Positions 26,921-35,036 of a stretch of DNA of 58,038 nt are shown in pieces; within the stretch, counting starts at the first letter, position 1; each line of letters begins with the position of its first letter. This DNA is from Kutzneria sp. 744 (GTDB taxonomy: Bacteria > Actinomycetota > Actinomycetes > Mycobacteriales > Pseudonocardiaceae). The notes beneath the pieces are model-generated. The model saw only the letters and a program-made list of their open reading frames with translations, was not told the origin of the DNA and did no database searches. Made by a program: the position numbers and the translations under genes. The stretch lies in NCBI RefSeq assembly GCF_000568255.1, contig NZ_KK037166.1:1328921-1386958 (forward strand), written 5' to 3'.

Positions 26921-28359
26921 TCACTTTGCTGGTTCTGGCGTTATGACTGCCCAGGGTGTAGGGATGTTGGCCGCCCGGTATCGGTAACGGCTGACCGTCA
27001 CCGTCTGGGGCTGGAACAACGTCACCTCGTCCTCCGTCGGTCGCCACCCCGGAAGGTAACGGCGCATGAGGACGGCCCACTTCGTTTTGTTGTGCCGCTT
27101 ACGAATCCACCGCACTACCCGATGCCAGGCGTAATCATCGAGGTAGTGGAAGGTCGCCTTCGACACACCATGACGGAAGTAGACGCACCAACCCCGCAGC
27201 ACCAAGTTGAGTTGGCGCAGCAGGGCGGCAAGTGTTGGATGCGACGACCTGCGGGTCAGCGCGCGGACCCGCCCGACGATCGAGGCCAGCGCCTTCTTCG
27301 ACGGGTAGGTGTAGACCACGCGCTTGTCCGTGCCCCGCTTCCGTTTCCGCTGGATGCGGAACCCGAGGAAGTCGAAGCCCTCATCGATGTGACAGACCCT
27401 CGTCTTGGCTGCCGACAACCGCAGGCCCATCGGGGCCAACAGTCCGGCCACCACCTCCCGGAGGTCTTCGGCATGCCGCTTCGACCCGGACACCAGAACC
27501 ACGAAATCGTCCGCGTAGCGAACGATCCGATAGGTGGCCGACCCCTTGCGGCGCGCCACGAACCGCCGATACGAGGTGCCGCTGGCCGCCCATGCCCGGG
27601 CGAAATGCTCGTCCAGGACTGACAGGGCGATGTTGGCCAGCAACGGAGACAGGATCCCGCCTTGGGGTGTGCCGGGTACTGGTGTTCCTGACCACGCCGT
27701 CCTCGCTGAGGACGGTCCGGCATGCAAGACGCCTTCACCCAGAGCCAGAACCACGTTTTGTCCCCGACCCGACCACGCACCCGGTCCATCAGGGCCGGGT
27801 GGTCGATCATGTCGAAGCACGCCTCGATGTCCCCTTCCAGGACCCACTCATACGAGCGGGACGTGAACTGGTGGATCTCCGCGATCGCATCCTGGGCCCG
27901 GCGCCGAGGACGGAAACCGTAGGAACACGGTTGGAAGTCCGCCTCGAAGATCGGCTCCAGTACCAGCTTCAGAGCCGCCTGCACGGTGCGGTCCCGCGCG
28001 GTCGGGATACCCAAGCGACGCAGATTCGCGCTGCCCGGCTTGGGGATCATCCGCTCCCGCACGGGCATCGGGTCGAACCGCCGCTCCCTGAGATCTCGCC
28101 TCAAGGTGGGCAGGAACCACTCCTCGGCGGCGAACACGGCGTCCGGACGGACACCATCCACCCCCGCCGACCGCTTACCCTTGTTGCCCCTGACCCGCGT
28201 CCACGCCACAACGAGAACAGCCGGGTCACACACCAAATTGAACACGTCGTCGAACCGGCGACCAGGACCATCGATCGCCCACTGATGCAGCTTGGTCTGG
28301 ATCCGCAGTACCCGCGCCTCGGCCTCCTCGACCGTCGGCCACAGCACACCCGTATTCAC
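26921..28359 (-). pseudogene. Group II intron-encoded reverse transcriptase/maturase, frameshifted
   Basis: The GTG at 28359 follows an AGGAG ribosome-binding site and begins MNTGVLWPTVEEAEARVLRI. The RT domain is clear: RMIPKPGSANLRRLGIPTAR, SYGFRPRRRAQDAIAEIHQF, GDIEACFDMIDH, then TPQGGILSPLLANIAL and the catalytic RYADDFVVLVSG. The maturase domain (GWCVYFRHGVSKATFHYLDD, WVLMRRYLPGW-like) closes it, and no HNH endonuclease follows. Near 27740-27770 the frame changes between GDKTWFWLWVKA and VVLALGEGVLHAG, and neither frame alone gives the expected sequence, so at least one indel is present. The full product would be about 480 aa. The intron is probably immobile unless helped in trans. Confidence 0.88.
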
Positions 28360-28973
28360 CGGTGATCTCCTGCCCTTCCGTTCCCATCGCCGCGGACTCG
28401 CTGCCGCCCTTCGCCATGTGGCCGGCTTTCCCGACCTCGGACTACTACGACGGCTCCGCCACGCCCCGGCCCGCTCAGCCGACGACGAGCCTGCCCGCAC
28501 CCGACCTGGACGGCCAGCACGCGGGACCAGCCCGGGACGCTTCCCACGTTCACCACACACCGGTCGACGGGGTCGGTGCCCAGCTTTGCCCCTGCGACAT
28601 CGCCACGAGTACGCCGCAGCCTTTCCTCGCGGCCTCCCTGCCGGCGTCTTCACCCGGCCCGAAAGTCACCCGCCCTGTCCCGGACATCCGGTCAAGACAG
28701 GTGTGCGTCGCGCTCCGGCCCGCATCCGCCAGGTTGGAGCCGGTGTATCTCTTGAGAGGCTTTAACCGCTGGTTCCTCACGTACACCTTTCCGTCTCGCT
28801 AGGTGAGCCCGAGCCGTCTGGCAGTGCCGGCCCGTCTCCTCGTTGTCAGGGCTGCTCCCACCCTCCCCGGCGCCTCCCGGATCAGGCTGCCCTCAGCTTC
28901 ATCGACCTGCTGCGACAGGACGACGGCGGAGGTCTCTCACCTCCACCCGATAGTGCAGCGCCTCGTGGCGCAC
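28360..28973 (-). ncRNA. Group II intron 5' ribozyme region (domains I-III)
   Basis: These 614 bases between the intron 5' end and the start of the reverse transcriptase gene contain no gene on the minus strand and are the expected position and size of domains I-III. The chance open frames here on both strands are treated as non-coding. I did not fold the region base by base. Confidence 0.6.
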
Positions 28974-29601
28974 GAAGTCGCAGATCCAGGCGCTGGACCG
29001 GTCCGCGCCGATGCTGCCGATGATGCCCGGCCTGCCGCAGCGCCGTACCCATGACTACATCCGGCACGGCATCACCACCCTGTTCGCCGCGCTCGACGTG
29101 GCCAGCGGCGAGGTGATCGGCTCCATCCACCGCCGTCACCGCGCGGTGGAGTTCAAGAAGTTCCTCACCACACTGGACAAGCAGGTGCCCGCCGACCTTG
29201 ACGTGCACCTAATCTGCGACAACTACACCACCCACAAACACCCCACGATCAACAAGTGGCTGGCCGCGCACCCCCGCTTCCACATGCACTTCACCCCGAC
29301 CTACTCCTCCTGGCTCAACCAGGTGGAGCGATGGTTCGGCTTGCTGACCGACAAACGCCTGCGTCGAGCTGCGCACAAGTCCTTACGTGCACTGGAAAAC
29401 GACATCCGCGACTGGATCACGACGTGGAACGCCGATCCCAGGCCGTTCGTGTGGACCAAGGACGCTGACGAGATCCTCGACCGCCTCGCCTCATATCTTG
29501 ACCGAATTCCTGGCGCAGGACACTAGGCCGCCGGATCGGGCGGCACACCGAGGTCGACGCCCGGCTGCAGCGCTGGGCGCCGTTCAGCGCCTGACCACCG
29601 G

Positions 29602-29632
29602 GGCGGTGGGGCGGCCGAACCGCCCCACCGCC
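29602..29632. terminator. Bidirectional hairpin terminator
   Basis: Perfect 13-bp stem (ggcggtggggcgg / ccgccccaccgcc) with a 5-base loop, placed between the TGA of the SARP remnant (29592) and the convergent GH20 gene end (29638). No T-run follows, as is common in actinomycetes. Confidence 0.75.
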
Positions 29633-29637
29633 GGCCG

Positions 29638-31200
29638 TCACCAGGGGACGTCGGGTGACCGGAAGTACTTGACGCCCATGACGTCCCACCGCGGCCCTTG
29701 CGCCGCCAGCCTGGTGCGGTAGGCGTCCCAGGAGTGCGTCCGCTGGGCCGACCACCCGATCTCCGCCACGCCGGGCAGCCGCGGGAAGGCCATGAACTGC
29801 ACGTCGTCCCAGGTCGGGAACACGTCGGTCCACAGCGGCGCCTCCACGCCGGCGACGTCGTCGGCGACCCCGGGCACGAAGGTCGCCGGATCCCAGTCGT
29901 AGGAGTCCTGCACGCTGTTGTAGCCGGCCCAGTCCTGGCCGATGGGCGTGTTCGCGTCGTACTTCATGTCCAGGTAGACCTTGTCGGCCGGCGAGAGCAC
30001 CAGCTTGTTGCCCCGCGCCTGCGCGACCTTGGCCAGCGCCTCGTCGTCGGTCGAACCGGCCGTCCCCCAGTAGTCGGCGAGCGCGGATCCGGCGAGGTCG
30101 CCCGCCTCGACCTGGTGCCAGCCCATCAGCTTCTTGCCGTGCGCGGTGACGATCGCCTGCAGCCGGTTCACGAAGTACTTGTAGTCGGCCGCGCTGGTGT
30201 TCACGGCCTCGTCGCCGCCGATGTCGATGTAGTCGCCGGGCGTGATCGCCGCCAGTTCGCCGATCACGTCGTCGAGCCACTTGTAGGTGATCTCCAGCGG
30301 CACGCACAGCGAGCTCCAGCCGGGGTTGAGCAGCGGCGGCGCGACGCCGTCGCAGTTCAGCGGCGCGTACGAGGCCAGCGCCGCCGTCACGTGCCCCGGC
30401 GTGTCGATCTCCGGCACGATGGTGACGTGCCGGCTGGCCGCGTAGCGGACGATCTCGCTGTAGTCGTCCTGCGTGTAGAAGCCGCCCGGCCCGCGCGAGG
30501 CGTCCGTGCTGCCGCCGTAGCGGGCCAGCCGCGGCCAGGACTTGATGTCGATGCGCCAGCCGTCGTTGTCGCTCAGGTGCAGGTGCAGCGTGTTCATCTT
30601 GTACAGGGACATCAGGTCGATGTACTGCTCGACCTGCGGCACAGGGAAGAAGTGCCTTGCCACGTCGAGCATCGCGCCGCGCCAGGCGTACCGGGGCGTG
30701 TCCCTGACCGTCACCCCGGCGACCGTCCACGGTCCACTCTGGACGGTCTTGGCCTCCACCTTGGCCGGCAGCAGCTGCCTCAGCGTCTGCACGCCGTAGA
30801 ACAGGCCCGCGCTCGCGTTGGCCGACACCTCGACGCCCACCGGCGTCGCCGTGAGCCGGTAGCCCTCGCTGCCGAGGCTCGACGGGCCGCCCAGGGTCAG
30901 CCGGATGTCGCCCGGCAGGCCGATGTCTTCCGGCAAACTGATGGTCGTCACCGGCAGCCGGAATCCCGTCGCCGGCCGCAGCAGGCCGGCCAGGTACTGC
31001 CCCGTCGCCGCCGCGCCCGCCGGGGCCACGATGTGGGCCGTCGACTTCAGCGTGAACACCTGGCCCGGCAGCGTCACCACCGAGGAGGGCTCAGGCACCA
31101 GCCGCACCGGCGCCGCCGCCTGTGGTGTTGCCGTGGCCACCGGCGCGAACAGCAGCGCCGCCAGGCAGGACACCGTCAGGCCCAGGAGTTTTCGGGTCAT
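29638..31200 (-). CDS. Secreted beta-N-acetylhexosaminidase, GH20
   Basis: 520 aa. An N-terminal signal peptide (MTRKLLGLTVSCLAALLFAP, cleavage near ATATP) directs secretion. A GH20 accessory domain follows (VSANASAGLFYGVQTLRQLL), then the catalytic barrel starting PRYAWRGAMLDVARHFF with HLHLSDNDGWRI and the catalytic Asp-Glu pair in YIDIGGDEA. The enzyme removes terminal GlcNAc from chitooligosaccharides by substrate-assisted catalysis. It fits with the GH75 chitosanase and LPMO encoded further along. A palindrome resembling a LacI-family operator lies 89 bp upstream. Confidence 0.94.
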   Translation of the reverse strand: MTRKLLGLTVSCLAALLFAPVATATPQAAAPVRLVPEPSSVVTLPGQVFTLKSTAHIVAPAGAAATGQYLAGLLRPATGFRLPVTTISLPEDIGLPGDIRLTLGGPSSLGSEGYRLTATPVGVEVSANASAGLFYGVQTLRQLLPAKVEAKTVQSGPWTVAGVTVRDTPRYAWRGAMLDVARHFFPVPQVEQYIDLMSLYKMNTLHLHLSDNDGWRIDIKSWPRLARYGGSTDASRGPGGFYTQDDYSEIVRYAASRHVTIVPEIDTPGHVTAALASYAPLNCDGVAPPLLNPGWSSLCVPLEITYKWLDDVIGELAAITPGDYIDIGGDEAVNTSAADYKYFVNRLQAIVTAHGKKLMGWHQVEAGDLAGSALADYWGTAGSTDDEALAKVAQARGNKLVLSPADKVYLDMKYDANTPIGQDWAGYNSVQDSYDWDPATFVPGVADDVAGVEAPLWTDVFPTWDDVQFMAFPRLPGVAEIGWSAQRTHSWDAYRTRLAAQGPRWDVMGVKYFRSPDVPW

Positions 31201-31288
31201 CTCCGACCACCGATCTCACAAGGATTCGCCGAACGGTCGCAGGCTATCGGCGTGATCGATTCACCGGAACCCGCCGACCGACGGAAAG

Positions 31289-31303
31289 TGGGAGCGCTCT
31301 CCC
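31289..31303. promoter_or_regulatory. CebR-like (LacI-family) operator candidate
   Basis: tgggagcgctctccc matches 12 of 14 positions of the TGGGAGCGCTCCCA box bound by CebR-type LacI repressors in streptomycetes (consensus recalled, not searched). It sits in the divergent region between GH20 (ATG at 31200) and the hydrolase gene (ATG at 31338), where it could control either. Confidence 0.5.
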
Positions 31304-31337
31304 TCGTCCACCCCGCGACCGGCCGTATCCTGGGCTC

Positions 31338-32228
31338 ATGACGTCGTCGCTGGCCAGATGGGGCGGGACGGGCCGGTACGCGGACATCGACGGCCCCGTC
31401 CACTATGTGGACTTCGGCGGGCCGGCCGACGGTGTGCCAATGGTGATGGTGCACGGGCTGGGCGGCTCGCACCTGGATTTCAGCCTGCTCGCGCCCAGAA
31501 TGACCGGCCGCTTTCGCGTCCTGGCGCCGGATCTGCTCGGTCACGGCCTGACGGCCCCCGACCACCGGACTTCCACCATCGCCGCCAACACCGACCTGAT
31601 CGACCGCTTCATCCGCACCGTCGCCGACCGTCCCGTGGTGCTCGTCGGCAATTCCATGGGCGGTCTGATCGCCGCCCGCCAGGCCGCCCGGCATCCCGAG
31701 ACCGTGGCCCGGCTCGTCCTCATCGACCCCGCGCTGCCCCTCGTCCCGCGCTCCCGCCTGGACGTCGCCGCCGCCATGATCTTCGGCCGCCTCGCGCTGC
31801 CCTTGGGCCGCCCCATCCTCGCTTTCCGCCGCCGCAACCGCACCGCTCGGCAGCAGGTCCGCGAAGCCTACGACCGCTGCTGCGTCGACCCTTCACGCGT
31901 GCCGGAGAGCCTCATCGTCGCCTTGGTCGAGCTCATCGAGCACCGCGAAAGCCTCCCCGGCATCGACGACGCCTTCCTCGCCTCGGCCCGTACCCTCCTG
32001 GACATCAACAACGCCCGCCGGGCCGCGTGGGCCGCCCTCGGCGACATCGTCGCCCCCGTGCTGTTGATCCACGGCGAGCAGGACCGCCTCGTGTCGGTAG
32101 CGTCCGCGCGGGAAGCAGCACGGAGGCTTCCACAGTGGACGGTCGACGTGCTGCCCGGGTTGGGACACCTGCCGCAGATCGAGGCGCCGGATCGTGTGGC
32201 GTCACGGATTCACAACTGGGTCGGGTGA
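31338..32228 (+). CDS. Alpha/beta hydrolase
   Basis: 296 aa. Motifs: oxyanion MVHGLGGSHLDF, nucleophile elbow GNSMGGL, acid HGEQDRLV and catalytic His in GLGHLPQIEAP. The start ATG 31338 yields MTSSLARWGGTGRYADIDGP. No signal peptide is present. The fold covers esterases, lipases and epoxide hydrolases, so substrate is open. It is divergent from the GH20 gene and ends 7 bp from a convergent methyltransferase. Confidence 0.88.
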   Translation: MTSSLARWGGTGRYADIDGPVHYVDFGGPADGVPMVMVHGLGGSHLDFSLLAPRMTGRFRVLAPDLLGHGLTAPDHRTSTIAANTDLIDRFIRTVADRPVVLVGNSMGGLIAARQAARHPETVARLVLIDPALPLVPRSRLDVAAAMIFGRLALPLGRPILAFRRRNRTARQQVREAYDRCCVDPSRVPESLIVALVELIEHRESLPGIDDAFLASARTLLDINNARRAAWAALGDIVAPVLLIHGEQDRLVSVASAREAARRLPQWTVDVLPGLGHLPQIEAPDRVASRIHNWVG

Positions 32229-32235
32229 TCTGGCG

Positions 32236-33045
32236 TCAGGGCAGTAGGCCCAGGCCCGCGACGGCGCGGCTGCCGACGGCCTCGTCGTCGGAGACGGGCT
32301 TCTCGGGGCGCCACACAGCGGTGAAGACCACGCCGGGATCGACCACGTCGTAACCGGCGAAGAACGCGGCGACCTGGTCGGGGCTGCGCAGGTTCAGGGG
32401 ATGGGTGCTCTTGGTGTACATGTCGACGGCCTCGGCGACGGCTCCGGGCCAGTAGTCGAACGACAAACTGTGCGCGAGGGCAAGGTAACTGCCGGACACG
32501 CAGGCGTCGCGGTACGAGGCGACCACCCGGCCGGGATCGTCGGAGTCGGGGATAAAGGGCAGCACCTGGAGCATCAGCACGGCGAGGGGCTGGGAGAAGT
32601 CCAACAGCCGCAGGGTTTCCGGGTGACTCAAGACGGAGTCATGGTCACGGACGTCGGCCTGGATCACGGCGGCGTAAGGGTTCCCGGCCAGCAGGCGCTG
32701 CGACTGGGCGACGGCGACGGGCTCGTGGTCGACGTAGACGACGCGGTTGCCGGGATCGACGGCCTGGGCCACCTCGTGGACGTTGCCGACGGTGGGTATG
32801 CCCGAACCCAGGTCGAGGAACTGGGTGATGCCGGCGTCGGCGGCCAGGAAGCGGACGACCCGCTGGAGGAACTCGCGGTTGCGGATGGCGAACTCGCGGG
32901 TCTCGGGCAGGATCGCCAGCACGCGGTCGGCGGCCTCCCGGTCCACGGCGAAGTTGTGGGCGCCGCCCAGGTAGTAGTCGTACATGCGGGCCGGATTGGG
33001 GCGGCTGACGTCCACGGACTCGTCGTAATCGGGCATGAACGCCAT
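32236..33045 (-). CDS. SAM-dependent methyltransferase, DUF574/Methyltransf_19 family
   Basis: 269 aa. It carries the family hallmark SRPNPARMYDYYLGGAHNF near the N-terminus, the SAM motif QFLDLGSGIPTVGNVHEVAQ and VVYVDHEPVAVA. The family is abundant in actinomycetes and its substrates are mostly unknown. Translation may begin at the second Met (33036, MPDYDESVDV). It stands alone between two convergent or unrelated genes. Confidence 0.9.
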   Translation of the reverse strand: MAFMPDYDESVDVSRPNPARMYDYYLGGAHNFAVDREAADRVLAILPETREFAIRNREFLQRVVRFLAADAGITQFLDLGSGIPTVGNVHEVAQAVDPGNRVVYVDHEPVAVAQSQRLLAGNPYAAVIQADVRDHDSVLSHPETLRLLDFSQPLAVLMLQVLPFIPDSDDPGRVVASYRDACVSGSYLALAHSLSFDYWPGAVAEAVDMYTKSTHPLNLRSPDQVAAFFAGYDVVDPGVVFTAVWRPEKPVSDDEAVGSRAVAGLGLLP

Positions 33046-33092
33046 TCTGGATCACCGGGGCGCGCCCGACCAGACGCGCCCCGGTGACCGTT

Positions 33093-33278
33093 TCAGTTGG
33101 TGGCGGACTTGTCGTGCGGGACGGTCGTCCGGCTCAGGCCGTCCAGGGCCGCGCGCACGCCGTTGGCCACGGCGTCGGCGTTGATGCCGCCGGTGCTCAT
33201 CGGCATCGCCTCGACCAACTGGTCCGGCAGCGCCTGGATGACCGCCGCCAGGTTCTCCAGCGCCTTGCTCTTGTTCAC
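33093..33278 (-). CDS. Short hypothetical protein or gene remnant
   Basis: From a GTG at 33278 the frame encodes about 61 residues, VNKSKALENLAAVIQALPDQ through SRTTVPHDKSATN, with good codon bias and amphipathic helices. Just upstream, a different frame (LTGGNVVRTAREFAESPVVL) also looks protein-like, so a longer gene may have been broken by an indel near 33290-33310. I do not recognise the family. Confidence 0.35.
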   Translation of the reverse strand: MNKSKALENLAAVIQALPDQLVEAMPMSTGGINADAVANGVRAALDGLSRTTVPHDKSATN

Positions 33279-33360
33279 CCGGTCGGTGAACTCGCCGTCA
33301 GAGACAGCACCACGGGCGATTCGGCGAATTCCCGTGCCGTGCGAACGACGTTGCCGCCGG

Positions 33361-33837
33361 TCAATCCGCCAACCGGGTCCGCCACTCGGCGAGGGTCGCG
33401 TAATCGTCGAGAGTGAGGCCGACGCGCGGATCAACCCTGTGCAGGAACGCGTCTCCGCCATGACGTGCGGAAACCCAGGCACGGTCGGCCGATCCGAGCT
33501 CGTCGTCCACCCAGGCGAAGGGGCGGCCGGCCGCGTACGTCACGAGAAACGGCGTCTTCCAGTGCACGCCGGGGAATTCGGCAGGATCGTCATCGGGCCA
33601 CTCGACAACCGGCAGCGGCGGCAGGCCGAGCAGGGGCGCGATCAGATCATTGGCGTCGGACAGCCATGTGGTAGCCCAGACGAGTTCGCACGACAGCGCG
33701 GACAATCGGGCGCCATGGGCGGGATCGAGGCGGTCGAGGAGCGGATTCGGTGAATCGGTGTGGTAGCTCAGATAAGCGACGCCGCCAAAGGGAATCAGCG
33801 TTCCGTCGACGTCGAGAAAGAGCAGCGGGCGGGGCAC
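33361..33837 (-). CDS. HAD-like phosphatase-fold protein
   Basis: 158 aa. It begins MPRPLLFLDVDGTLIPFGG, the HAD motif I with the nucleophile Asp and acid Asp (DVDGT), and later has VWATTWLSDAND (motif II region) and FAWVDDELGSADRAW (acidic motif IV). This covers small-molecule phosphatases. The GTG start codon at 33837 directly abuts the TAG of the upstream SDR gene, so it is the fourth gene of the aminotransferase-cupin-SDR operon. Confidence 0.8.
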   Translation of the reverse strand: MPRPLLFLDVDGTLIPFGGVAYLSYHTDSPNPLLDRLDPAHGARLSALSCELVWATTWLSDANDLIAPLLGLPPLPVVEWPDDDPAEFPGVHWKTPFLVTYAAGRPFAWVDDELGSADRAWVSARHGGDAFLHRVDPRVGLTLDDYATLAEWRTRLAD

Positions 33838-34611
33838 CTACACATACTTGCCCATGCCGCCGGCCACGTCGATGACGGCGCCGGTGATGTAACTGGCGCG
33901 AGAGCCGGCGAGGAAGGCGACCAGGCCGGAGACCTCGTCCACGCGGCCGAAGCGAGCGAGGGGGACTTCGGCGGCGGCGAGGCCGTCGAGGAACTCGGCG
34001 CGGTCCTGGGTGGGGGCGCGGCGGGCATGGATGTTGCCCCACTGCGGGGTGTCGACGAAGCCGATGTTGACGCTGTTGACCAGGATGCCGTCGGCGCCGA
34101 ACTCCTGAGCGAGCACCTTGTTCAGGTTGACGCAGGCGGCGCGGACGACGGTGGTGGAGAAGAACGCGGGATCGGGCTGCTTGGCGTAGACGGAGTTGAT
34201 GTTGATCACGCGCGGCGACGAGCTGGCCCGCAGGTGCGGCAGGGCGGCCCGGAAGCAGCGGATCTGGGAGAAGAGCTTGACGTCGAGATCGGCCCGCCAG
34301 TCCTCGTCACGCAGCGTCTCGAAGTTGCCGGGATGGGCCCGGCCGGCGTTGTTGACCAGGATGTCCACACCGCCAAGAGAATCGGCAGCGGCGTCCACAA
34401 AGGACTGTACGGCGTCGGCGTCGGTGACGTCGCAGACCTGATGGAAGACGTTGCCGCCCAAGGAGGCGACGGCCGAGGCCAGCTCCTCGGCGTTGCGGGA
34501 GCAGATGGCCACGGCGGCGCCCTCGGCGATCAGCTCGGCGGCGACGGCCAGCCCGATGCCCTTGGAGCCGCCGGTGACGATCGCCCGGCGGCCGGAAAGA
34601 CCCAGATCCAC
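33838..34611 (-). CDS. Short-chain dehydrogenase/reductase (SDR)
   Basis: 257 aa classical SDR: cofactor loop VTGGSKGIGLAVAAELI, NNAG motif ILVNNAGRAHPG, and the C-terminal VPLARFGRVDEVSGLVAFLA end followed by GAVIDVAGGMGKYV. The catalytic Ser is in INSVYAKQPDPAF; the YxxxK Tyr corresponds to VYAKQ, close to the Ser in an atypical spacing, so activity should be checked. GTG 34611 starts 2 bp after the cupin stop. It probably oxidises or reduces a hydroxyl/keto group in the operon's pathway. Confidence 0.88.
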   Translation of the reverse strand: MDLGLSGRRAIVTGGSKGIGLAVAAELIAEGAAVAICSRNAEELASAVASLGGNVFHQVCDVTDADAVQSFVDAAADSLGGVDILVNNAGRAHPGNFETLRDEDWRADLDVKLFSQIRCFRAALPHLRASSSPRVININSVYAKQPDPAFFSTTVVRAACVNLNKVLAQEFGADGILVNSVNIGFVDTPQWGNIHARRAPTQDRAEFLDGLAAAEVPLARFGRVDEVSGLVAFLAGSRASYITGAVIDVAGGMGKYV

Positions 34612-34613
34612 GC

Positions 34614-35036
34614 TCAGTCCTCGACCTTCGAGCCCTCGACCTGCGTGGCGGCGTAGTCGACCAGGGTCGACCGCGGCGGCGTGAACACGTCGATCTCCTT
34701 GCAGGTGGTGTCCAGCGTCCTCGCGCCGTGCGGCACCCATGGCGGCACGACCGCGACATCGCCGGCCCGCATGGTCCGGGTGTCGCCGTCGATGGTGAAC
34801 TCGAACTCGCCCTCGGTGACGATGACGATCTGCTCCTCGGCGTGGCTGTGCATCGGCGCCTCGGTGTTCGGCTCGTACGAGGCGAAGTTGAGCAGCATGC
34901 TCTCGCCGAGCACGGGCTGGAAGTCCAGGCCCGGCACCAGGGTCATCGCCTTGATGGCGTTCACGTCCACGAACCGCCCGGGCGCGATCGGGGCGCCGCC
35001 GCCCTCGGTGCTGAAATGCTCTGAGCTGGTGGTCAT
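34614..35036 (-). CDS. Cupin-domain protein
   Basis: 140 aa single cupin barrel. The first metal motif is APMHSHAEEQIVIVTEGEFE (two His and Glu) and the second is PPWVPHGARTL with the third His. Such proteins act as isomerases, dioxygenases or epimerases. Its ATG overlaps the aminotransferase stop as ATGA, and it is followed at 2 bp by the SDR. The combination with a PLP transaminase and SDR suggests modification of an amino-acid-derived small molecule. Confidence 0.88.
   Translation of the reverse strand: MTTSSEHFSTEGGGAPIAPGRFVDVNAIKAMTLVPGLDFQPVLGESMLLNFASYEPNTEAPMHSHAEEQIVIVTEGEFEFTIDGDTRTMRAGDVAVVPPWVPHGARTLDTTCKEIDVFTPPRSTLVDYAATQVEGSKVED

Larger units (their letters stand above)
26802..28973 (-). 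mobile_element. Group II intron (2172 bp), antisense inside the IS630 transposase
   Basis: On the minus strand the element starts with GTGCG at 28973, matching the group II 5' consensus GUGYG, and ends with ...CAAC at 26802, matching the 3' AY. The exon junction GTCGACGA/GAAGTCG is restored exactly when it is removed. Domains I-III would occupy about 28360-28973, the reverse transcriptase gene sits in domain IV, and a recognisable domain V lies at about 26863-26900. The shared G at 26802/28974 leaves a one-base ambiguity in the boundary. Confidence 0.88.
26219..29523 (+). mobile_element. IS630-family insertion sequence, interrupted by a group II intron
   Basis: The ends are perfect 12-bp inverted repeats, gtgtcctgcgcc at 26219-26230 and ggcgcaggacac at 29512-29523. 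They are flanked by the TA dinucleotide at 26217-26218 and 29524-29525, the target duplication typical of IS630/Tc1-type elements. One transposase gene fills it; without the intron the element would be 1133 bp, normal for the family. It disrupts the XRE-SARP gene. Confidence 0.92.
26263..29526 (+). pseudogene. IS630-family DDE transposase, split by an antisense group II intron
   Basis: The left part (26263-26801) encodes the helix-turn-helix region (SNQDVAAELGIWPQTVGKWR, WSRTSMAAESGLSKSTVGRI) and the first catalytic Asp in LVLCVDE. The right part (28974-29526) resumes with KSQIQALDRSAP and carries the second Asp in HLICDNYTTHKHP and the Glu in SSWLNQVERWFG. Joining 26801 to 28974 restores an uninterrupted frame of about 363 aa. 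The stop TAG overlaps the TA target duplication. Because the intron lies on the opposite strand it cannot splice out of the transposase mRNA, so the gene is inactive. Confidence 0.93.
25513..29594 (+). pseudogene. XRE-SARP transcriptional activator, frameshifted and split by an IS630-type element
   Basis: The N-terminus from GTG 25513 is an XRE helix-turn-helix (FGRSLRQRRQTAGLTQRELA, VRAGVSVRALRYWENG). A +/-1 shift between about 25636 and 25680 moves to a second frame that holds a SARP winged helix (VRIGVLGALTVRGRHRELGL, ALWGDVPPASYSRLLRGH) and bacterial transcriptional activation helices (ARAYELYQASLDCWRGTPLL). The IS enters at codon CTA 26216-26218. Removing 26219-29525 restores YADLGRRIGRHTEVDARLQR and a TGA at 29592-29594, the natural end of the domain. 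The ancestral product would be about 255 aa. It is divergent from an oxidoreductase it may once have controlled. Confidence 0.85.
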
